This document shows positions 44,560-50,918 of a stretch of DNA of 50,918 nt, one piece after another. The translations under genes were made by a program, and so were the position numbers. Position 1 is the first letter of the stretch. Each line of letters starts with the position of its first letter. The notes below the pieces were generated by a model. It worked only from the letters and a program-made list of their open reading frames with translations. It ran no database searches and had not been told where the DNA came from. The stretch is from a virus. The stretch spans positions 1-50,918 of IMG/VR virus record IMGVR_UViG_3300010883_025052; one strand, given 5' to 3'.

Positions 44560-46038
44560 TTGACAGGTATTTTAGATAGTAAGTCCCGAGTTTTAGATTT
44601 TATACTCACGCAAGAAGGCCGAAACCAGATGGTGGCTGACCGGCTGGAGTTTTCTTTTGCATCATTCACCGATTCCGCGTGCTTTTATAGATCAGGTTCT
44701 GACTCTGCGGCAGACGAAGCATCTGACAGAATATATTTTGAAGCAGCTTCTTCTCCGTTTGATCAGATCATTATTGAGAGAGGTCCGGAAGGACAATCGA
44801 TTACTGGATTTGGTGTATCGACCGGTAGTATAAGAGTTGTAGGTGAAAGCGTATATCGAAAAGGTGAATCATTTACGAATGCTTTTCCAAAGGCTACGCT
44901 GACTATTCCATCAGCCTCTGTCCCAGCAACCGTTGCATCGAATTTGAATGGGACATTTTTAGGATTAACAGCATCAGACAATACGCGGATGCAGTATTCA
45001 TTTGATACAACCGCAGGGTTAAATGCTTCCGCAAATAAAATAGGTTTATCTGGTATAAAAACGATAGATGATATATCAAGTAGAATCGTATCAACAATTA
45101 ACAGTACAATATTACATGCAGCATCAGCTGGTACAGATCCAAAGATCACAGCTGCTGACTCATCCACAATATCAACGTCTAATAATGATGCACACTCAAT
45201 ATCATTAATACAAAATACTCGTGGCCATGCCGGTCTAACCAACATTTTCATCACCGCTACATCAACATATTTAACCGGCTCAAATTTTAGTATTCCATAC
45301 TCAATTGAAGTTAGCGAGAATATGTCGGGAACACAAGTGATTGATAATGCAAAATTAATTGCGAAAGGTATATCTAACAACTTTATGAATTTAAGGATGC
45401 TGGGAGGGCTAGACCCGTTTTCTGATTCAAATAAGTTTGATATATCGATAAGTCATGGAAGCATAATTGATGATGAAAATATAGAGGTTGATTTCACAAT
45501 GTCTGACTCTATCCCATGGGACTTAGGGTCAGTAACGTCTGAGAGAGATAGGATTAGAGGGAACCTAGAAGATTCTGAGACGTTTTTTCAAGATAAGCGT
45601 ACGTCACATATGCCAAATTTTATGTATTTACCTCCAGTAAATAAACGTGATGCTGCCGGTGATAATATGAGCCTACCTTTAGCAACGTATGAAAATCTAA
45701 ACAGTATGCCAATACTCTCTTTAGATACACTTAATAGACAGTTTTATAATGAAGAGAAATTAGCATATAAAAAAGAATTTATTGACATTAATTTTACGGA
45801 CACATCACGTGATAATAACATCATGATTCAACCATTTGAGTTTCGAAATGCTAGTGTAAGAAAATTAGAGATAATAGACTTTGGCCAGTTTGTTGATGCG
45901 GATACCGGTCTATCACAACATGTATTTTTTGTCGGAAAGGTTTTTGTAGATCTGGCGGGTACATCAAAATTTATAAATTTATTTACCATTGTATGTTCAA
46001 ACCAAGAGAACTCTAGAATAGGAAATGGTGATATTTAA
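44560..46038 (+). CDS. Virion structural protein carrying the recurring module
   Basis: A 492-aa protein with a TTG start preceded by GAGGT. The first 100 residues (GILDSKSRVLDFILTQEGRN, FASFTDSACFYRSGSD) look like a compact structural domain, and ASSPFDQIIIERGPEGQ follows. The recurring 130-aa module spans about residues 113-244, and the sequence then resumes with SIEVSENMSGTQVIDNAKLI. The C-terminus (QFVDADTGLSQHVFFVGKVF) is a beta-rich end. No catalytic site was seen. It is coupled to the next gene by TAATG. Confidence 0.65.
   Translation: MTGILDSKSRVLDFILTQEGRNQMVADRLEFSFASFTDSACFYRSGSDSAADEASDRIYFEAASSPFDQIIIERGPEGQSITGFGVSTGSIRVVGESVYRKGESFTNAFPKATLTIPSASVPATVASNLNGTFLGLTASDNTRMQYSFDTTAGLNASANKIGLSGIKTIDDISSRIVSTINSTILHAASAGTDPKITAADSSTISTSNNDAHSISLIQNTRGHAGLTNIFITATSTYLTGSNFSIPYSIEVSENMSGTQVIDNAKLIAKGISNNFMNLRMLGGLDPFSDSNKFDISISHGSIIDDENIEVDFTMSDSIPWDLGSVTSERDRIRGNLEDSETFFQDKRTSHMPNFMYLPPVNKRDAAGDNMSLPLATYENLNSMPILSLDTLNRQFYNEEKLAYKKEFIDINFTDTSRDNNIMIQPFEFRNASVRKLEIIDFGQFVDADTGLSQHVFFVGKVFVDLAGTSKFINLFTIVCSNQENSRIGNGDI
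44899..45292 (+). other. Recurring structural module, copy in the 492-aa protein
   Basis: About 131 residues with LNGTFLGLTASDNTRMQYSF, NASANKIGLSGIKTIDDISS, HAASAGTDPKITAAD, NDAHSISLIQ and YLTGSNFS. It is closest by eye to the copy inside the giant protein (36442-36846). Together with the 34221-34608 copy it defines the module. Confidence 0.8.
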
Positions 46039-49000
46039 TGATTACAACCCCTGTTAATGACCGTAGTACGTCTGCACAAAGTGTTATAAAAGTTGATCCA
46101 ACTACTCAATGTGCAAAACTAGAGGATCCATGGATTTATGAAATTCCAGCAACAAGAAGAATAAAGTCAGATCCCAGGACCGCGGCCGGCCAATATCACT
46201 ATGTTTTTAATTGTAAGATAGATCCGCTATTTGTTAGGGATGAAGGCATAAAGACACTAGTTTTTGAGTTACATAACAGACTACCTTCTCCAAAGACCAG
46301 ATATGGACTAACACAGGATCAACGCTTAAAGAAAGCTGAAAAAAATCAGACTAGCCCTGCTTCTCCCGCAGGTGCTGCGAGCAAGGGAGATGCTATCTTA
46401 ATGAATGCAGGCGCTGCTACCCCTGCTAATGCACCGGCCGCCCCGACATCGCCACCAATCATTGCCGTTGAGCCACCCCCGGAATATGTTGTAAATGTTC
46501 GTTTGGATGAAAGGTATAGACAGGTACCTACGATCGAGATATCTAATCCTTTTGGATATAACTACAATTATTATACGGTTAATCCACGTCACGTCGACGC
46601 AGGGTTTAATAATCAATTACGTCAAGTTAACTATGACACACATCAACTGGCATTATTAGCTAATTTTGCGGCGTCTGGTAGTATTGAATCTAATAACTTT
46701 GGGGACCCACGTCTTCCAGTTTCAACACCCCCGCAGACGCCATATCAGATTGCTAGTGATCTAGATCGTATGGGTGGCCGTGAGGCTGAGTCAAATGCCT
46801 TTGCAGCGATGAGAAATGGGGGTACTGATCCCGCTAAGGTTGGATCATACCAGCCGGCGATTAATCATAATTCGGGCCCCCCAATCGGTCCGGGGATGTC
46901 AATGAACGCCGGTTTCGGAGCGTTTGATAGGCCTTCACCTGTATCACAACTCCAGAAACCCCCTGCAATAATTAATGGATCATCTAGATTGGCAATGGCA
47001 TCTGATGCTGGTGCTACAACAAGCAATTTACCAAATATTTCATCTGGCGCGCCAATCCTGGCTGCAATTGGCGAATCATTAATTCAGGATGCCGGTAGGT
47101 TGGAGACAGCGTATTTAGCAACCGTTACAAGCATTGTTGGCTCCGTACCTCGCAGTGAAACGGCAAATCCTGAAGATTCAAATACTCGTCTTCCACCACC
47201 CAGTACAATCCAGGTTATTGCCTCATTGCAGTCCAGACTAATTCCATTAGAGATTAGATGTACGCCCAGTATAGAGAAAATATCAAACCAGGAAGAAGTA
47301 TATATAAGGATTAGGTTTTTTGGTAGTAATATGATTGAGCTTGACATACCCCCTCTAATGTCACAAATTAATCATGCCGCACAAACTAGACAAAAAATGA
47401 TTCCCCAATATAGCCCTAGTATTACTGCCGGCCTAGCATCTGATGGGTCTGGTCGTATAAAAATATTTTGCACACAACGTGATCCATACGGTTCTGATGT
47501 TTCTATAATTAGGGTACCAATGTCTGATCCTAGTGGCGAACTAACTTCACGTGAAGTTTGGACAGGTCGGTTAGCTGTAGGCGGGTTTATTAATATAGTC
47601 GATGATCTGAATGGGTATCCAATGACTAGCCCATTTACATATTCTTATAGGGCGATAGTAAAAAATATTAGTGGCGATGTTGGACCAACCGGTTTTAGTG
47701 AGGTTGTTATGTGCAAGTCAAAACATCCTGCAGTTCCAGCTGAGGCCTCACAAAAAGATGCTGAATGTAAAATTGTTGCGTTTAACGGTAAAGAACAATC
47801 TGTTGCAATTTTAATAGACGATGTTCCCGATAATGCAATATCAATGATGCTACAGAGGACTAGAATTGGGGGAAGTGAAGGACCAACATTCGTTAAAGTA
47901 GAAAAGTCTTGTGATCCAGTGAAGCTTAGACATACAAGAAAATCAACCCGTGATCATGCTCTAACAACTCAGATTAAGAACAATAGGCAATTTCGTAAAC
48001 AAAACCCATTCATTTATCCCTTAAAACAAGAAGAGACCCAAACCAGGGCTATAAAGTTTATAGATTTTCAATTTAAGGATAATGCAAGATATCGTTATAC
48101 ACCTATATTTTTGATGGAGGATCGAAAGTCACATGTTCTCTCTTATTCATCATCAACCGTTAGGGCACAGAAAGATGCTAGAGTTGAAGGGTTTACGTTT
48201 AGACACGGTTCTCCATCGCTAAATATTCCATCAAATAATATTGATAGGGCGACAGTCAGATTTACATGTATTCCGATAGTAGAAGAAACGGCACAGGGCT
48301 TAGAATCAGCTATGTCAACGTTATCTAGGTTAGGAATATCTCAAGCTTATCAAGACACAGTACGGGAAGAGAGAAATAGGATATCTGACCTATGCGGAAT
48401 TAGGGTAGAACGCATCCAACATCCTGAAGGTATAACTGTTGACTTTGGTTTAGTAGAAGGTACTGAGTTTTCTGATGATCCATCCACAAGAAAAGTGAAA
48501 AATATACCTTCCTTAAGAAGAGGAAAGAAATATACGTATGTTCTGAACTTACTAGTAAAACCGGTTGGTGAATTATTTGAGACTACAACGTTTAAACAGG
48601 TTAGATTAGACGTTGGCACCGGTGAGTCAATAGGACAATCAATTGCTGTTACACCTTTAATCGACTTTGAAAAAAATACCGGCCAACCTAGTTTTTTAAA
48701 GGATTTTCTAGATGGTGATGTTGGTGTAAGATCAAACAACGATATATTCATACCGTATTTGAAACCGCGAGTTGTTGATGTTGAGATTAGTAGAGGCATC
48801 TTAGATGTACTTCAGGTAACATGGTCAATAGCGGATGGGCCAATGGCTTCCGTTATGCATTTTGAAGTATATGCAATATATGATACTACCGCGGGCATGG
48901 TCAAGATGTTAAGAAGTACCGTAACACCACTACCATCTAGTACAACAAATTTTCAATATAACGATAATCAGATGGGGACTATGTTAGGATTAATTAGATA

Positions 49001-49250
49001 CCGGATTAGACCAGTATATCTAGATAATTCTTTTGGTGTAGAAAGTCCTGCACAGGCTGCGCCTATAAAGACATCAGATATGACAGACTGGACTATAAAC
49101 CAATTGATTGAAACGTCTGTAAGTAATACACCTGATCAGGTGGGTGAGTTATTGGGTGCACCAGAATCAGGTGGTGCCTCACAGGCTTCTTCGGCGAATA
49201 TATTTACGCAGTTTTCAAGCCAGGGCAGTCCTCCTTGGGCCAATAATTAG
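46038..49250 (+). CDS. Large structural protein with Ala/Pro-rich linker and Ig/FN3-like regions
   Basis: A 1070-aa protein starting at TAATG shared with the previous stop. Residues about 95-150 are Ala/Pro-rich (SPASPAGAASKGDA, TPANAPAAPTSPPI), followed by a probably disordered region rich in Gly, Asn and Met. The second half shows beta-strand patterns (FTYSYRAIVKNISGDVGPTG, VDVEISRGILDVLQVTWSIA) that fit fibronectin-III or Ig-like repeats. No enzyme signature was seen. It is probably a tail appendage or baseplate decoration. Confidence 0.55.
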   Translation: MITTPVNDRSTSAQSVIKVDPTTQCAKLEDPWIYEIPATRRIKSDPRTAAGQYHYVFNCKIDPLFVRDEGIKTLVFELHNRLPSPKTRYGLTQDQRLKKAEKNQTSPASPAGAASKGDAILMNAGAATPANAPAAPTSPPIIAVEPPPEYVVNVRLDERYRQVPTIEISNPFGYNYNYYTVNPRHVDAGFNNQLRQVNYDTHQLALLANFAASGSIESNNFGDPRLPVSTPPQTPYQIASDLDRMGGREAESNAFAAMRNGGTDPAKVGSYQPAINHNSGPPIGPGMSMNAGFGAFDRPSPVSQLQKPPAIINGSSRLAMASDAGATTSNLPNISSGAPILAAIGESLIQDAGRLETAYLATVTSIVGSVPRSETANPEDSNTRLPPPSTIQVIASLQSRLIPLEIRCTPSIEKISNQEEVYIRIRFFGSNMIELDIPPLMSQINHAAQTRQKMIPQYSPSITAGLASDGSGRIKIFCTQRDPYGSDVSIIRVPMSDPSGELTSREVWTGRLAVGGFINIVDDLNGYPMTSPFTYSYRAIVKNISGDVGPTGFSEVVMCKSKHPAVPAEASQKDAECKIVAFNGKEQSVAILIDDVPDNAISMMLQRTRIGGSEGPTFVKVEKSCDPVKLRHTRKSTRDHALTTQIKNNRQFRKQNPFIYPLKQEETQTRAIKFIDFQFKDNARYRYTPIFLMEDRKSHVLSYSSSTVRAQKDARVEGFTFRHGSPSLNIPSNNIDRATVRFTCIPIVEETAQGLESAMSTLSRLGISQAYQDTVREERNRISDLCGIRVERIQHPEGITVDFGLVEGTEFSDDPSTRKVKNIPSLRRGKKYTYVLNLLVKPVGELFETTTFKQVRLDVGTGESIGQSIAVTPLIDFEKNTGQPSFLKDFLDGDVGVRSNNDIFIPYLKPRVVDVEISRGILDVLQVTWSIADGPMASVMHFEVYAIYDTTAGMVKMLRSTVTPLPSSTTNFQYNDNQMGTMLGLIRYRIRPVYLDNSFGVESPAQAAPIKTSDMTDWTINQLIETSVSNTPDQVGELLGAPESGGASQASSANIFTQFSSQGSPPWANN

Positions 49251-49273
49251 CTAGCTAATGGGGAAAATATTAA

Positions 49274-50918
49274 ATGCCAACTAATGTAACGAATCAAGGT
49301 GGCCGCCGAGGCACGCCGAGCAGCCAACCTCGCCAGGTTGAGAGGAATCAGCGCCGGCCAACCCCAGCACCTTCTCATGATAGAGAGGACCGGCCAATAC
49401 GTCCGGGCGCGCCTCAGGAAAACAGAAGAAGATCTTCGGATGCTGGGGAAGAACAGTTCTTCGCGATAGCAACGGAGACAGCTGGTCAGAAGCTGTACAC
49501 CGGCGCCGGCGATACCAATACGGTAATACAACCTATCACGTCGAACGTAGTCAGCGCTGCAGGAGTCCGTGCACGGACACCGAGCCCGTCTCCAGCAGAC
49601 CTTCTCACAAGTACGGTTGGTATAACCATACTGGCGTTCCCAGAACTTATGGGAATTGGGTCTATTCCAGGGTATTGGTTAGAAGCACCACAGCTTCCGG
49701 AGTATAGTCATTCGGATGAGTATGCTATGCAATGGATCAGCGCAGAGGTTCAAGATGAAGTGATAGGTCCGGATGTTATCTCTTTATTTGACGCCGCAAA
49801 GGGAATTGAGTATAATGCTATCCGCGCTGAAATTAATGATCCGGATATTATTTCAATTATTCGATCTGGCGATATTTTAAATACCGGTAGTCCAGTTGAG
49901 TTGGAACGATCATTAATGAGTAATTCAATGGATCTATCAAATATATTAAGAAACAACTCCGATCCAGGTTCTACACAAATTGATGAGGCAACAGCCCTAG
50001 GTCAAGAGTTGCCAAACAACGGAACTGTTGATTCAAGGATTAACAGCATATTTGAATCTCAGCTTACTCCCTTTAATGATGCAAAAAACAATACAAACAA
50101 ACGAGCGTTTCAAAAACTGATTAAGTTGAAAATGCTTGAAAGAGATCTAATAGTTGAGATAACTAATAGAAAAATACAAAAACTGATTGATGTTGATACA
50201 AATAATGAGATAAAAACATTACGTGATAACGCCATAGAGTCAGGTAGGTTACTGTCAGAAGAAGTTGATGTTCTAATGACATATCGTGCAATGATTGACA
50301 GGTATAGAGATTCTATAAACTTTCGAAATTCTGAGAGCTTAATTTTTGTACGTGCAATTGATACTGTTATAAGAAATCTTCCAGCGGGTACTCATCGTTT
50401 AAGTACTATTCCTACTAGTTTTGTAACATTTTTACAAAGAATAGGTGGCTGGGGTAATAATATCACCTCCGAGACATTAGCAACATTTACTAATAACAAG
50501 ATAATTGTCGAAATTATGATAGCGTGTGCCTCAACATTATATTCACACTATCCATCATTGGCAGGTTCTACATCTGATATAATGTCCGGCCGGGCAAGGC
50601 TCGGGTTACCTGGTCAAACCAACCTCACGACTCGTGGTGGCAAAAATGATACACTCGGCGTCGGCGTGCACTTTCGACGTATCGTTCATAATTTTACCGG
50701 TGAAGGAAGTAATGGAAACATAGGGTATGTGATGCCGGTATGTTCGGGATTTGTTGGCAATTCACTCCGGGCGCGCCCATTACGAGATTTCGTGAATAGC
50801 TATAGGTATCGTAAGTATCAACCTCAACATCCTCTAGCAAGGTGTGAAATATTATTATCGGCATTTGCACAAACACTTAATTTATCATCGGCAACAGCAA
50901 GGTTGTCACAGACGTCGG
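49274..50918 (+). CDS. Putative virion structural protein, 3' end outside the window
   Basis: An open frame from ATG 49274 to the window edge: 548 codons and no stop. The start follows GGGGAAAA. The first 55 residues are Arg/Pro/Gln-rich and low-complexity (GGRRGTPSSQPRQVERNQRR, PIRPGAPQENRRRSSD), so probably disordered, and this part is visibly richer in G+C than its neighbours. After about residue 130 the composition returns to the phage norm, with helical stretches (FQKLIKLKMLERDLIVEITN). GGKNDTLGVGVHFRRIVHNF occurs further on. No family was recognised. Its place at the end of the structural run suggests a virion protein. Confidence 0.75.
   Translation, partial: MPTNVTNQGGRRGTPSSQPRQVERNQRRPTPAPSHDREDRPIRPGAPQENRRRSSDAGEEQFFAIATETAGQKLYTGAGDTNTVIQPITSNVVSAAGVRARTPSPSPADLLTSTVGITILAFPELMGIGSIPGYWLEAPQLPEYSHSDEYAMQWISAEVQDEVIGPDVISLFDAAKGIEYNAIRAEINDPDIISIIRSGDILNTGSPVELERSLMSNSMDLSNILRNNSDPGSTQIDEATALGQELPNNGTVDSRINSIFESQLTPFNDAKNNTNKRAFQKLIKLKMLERDLIVEITNRKIQKLIDVDTNNEIKTLRDNAIESGRLLSEEVDVLMTYRAMIDRYRDSINFRNSESLIFVRAIDTVIRNLPAGTHRLSTIPTSFVTFLQRIGGWGNNITSETLATFTNNKIIVEIMIACASTLYSHYPSLAGSTSDIMSGRARLGLPGQTNLTTRGGKNDTLGVGVHFRRIVHNFTGEGSNGNIGYVMPVCSGFVGNSLRARPLRDFVNSYRYRKYQPQHPLARCEILLSAFAQTLNLSSATARLSQTS

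Noticed and set aside
44763-45380. Minus-strand ORF of 205 codons opposite the recurring module
   Set aside because: It is an antisense shadow of the module; similar shadows occur opposite the other copies.
49247-49531. Minus-strand ORFs at the GC-rich start of the last gene
   Set aside because: The + strand frame from 49274 stays open to the window end with a start codon and ribosome binding site; the minus ORFs arise from its GC-rich composition.

Overview
The window is part of a large, AT-rich genome of a tailed phage with a contractile, T4-type tail. It is probably a marine or other aquatic myovirus, by analogy with T4-superfamily phages that carry phoH, glycan genes and LamG-containing tail proteins. 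Evidence for a phage: a gp5-gp25-gp6 baseplate block, a gp55-like late sigma factor, a PIN-PhoH ATPase, several very long structural proteins, dense packing with 1-20 bp overlaps, and almost all genes on the + strand. No integrase, transposase, CRISPR array or rRNA was seen. The host cannot be determined from the sequence.

Layout. (1) 1-1632: the 3' end of a tmRNA, a tubulin/FtsZ-like GTPase, and a convergent cysteine-rich HTH protein resembling sigma-70 region 4. (2) 1672-3026: a sigma-70-like promoter and phoH. (3) 3027-3265: a gene-free, repeat-rich, AT-rich spacer. (4) 3266-17865: a polycistronic glycan cassette. It encodes seven glycosyltransferase-type proteins, a methyltransferase, a sulfotransferase, two N-formyltransferases, a shortened DegT aminotransferase, a WbqC protein, a NodB-like deacetylase, a Gfo/Idh/MocA dehydrogenase, a short UDP-sugar 6-dehydrogenase and an NDP-sugar epimerase. 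(5) 17855-22706: a Cas4/AddB-like Fe-S nuclease, two more GT4 glycosyltransferases, a small membrane protein, the late sigma factor and a small helical protein. (6) 22711-50918: the baseplate/tail module. It runs through gp5-like hub, hydrophobic proline-rich protein, gp25, gp6, a series of large structural proteins (515, 1157, 1032 and 2206 aa), fibre-like proteins, two more structural proteins and a final CDS that runs off the window.

How the parts may fit together (inference). The 6-dehydrogenase, Gfo/Idh/MocA oxidoreductase and DegT aminotransferase are the enzyme classes used in the Wbp/Wlb route to 3-amino-uronic-acid nucleotides. Here formyltransferases occur in place of an N-acetyltransferase, so the cassette could make a formamido-sugar and transfer it. 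Several of these enzymes are much shorter than their families' norms, so this is a hypothesis. The gp55-like factor probably drives late transcription of the tail genes. The tail proteins carry LamG-like glycan-binding folds, plus a recurring domain of about 130 residues found in at least three different structural proteins, once apparently inserted inside a LamG domain.

All calls come from reading the sequence by eye. No homology search was run.
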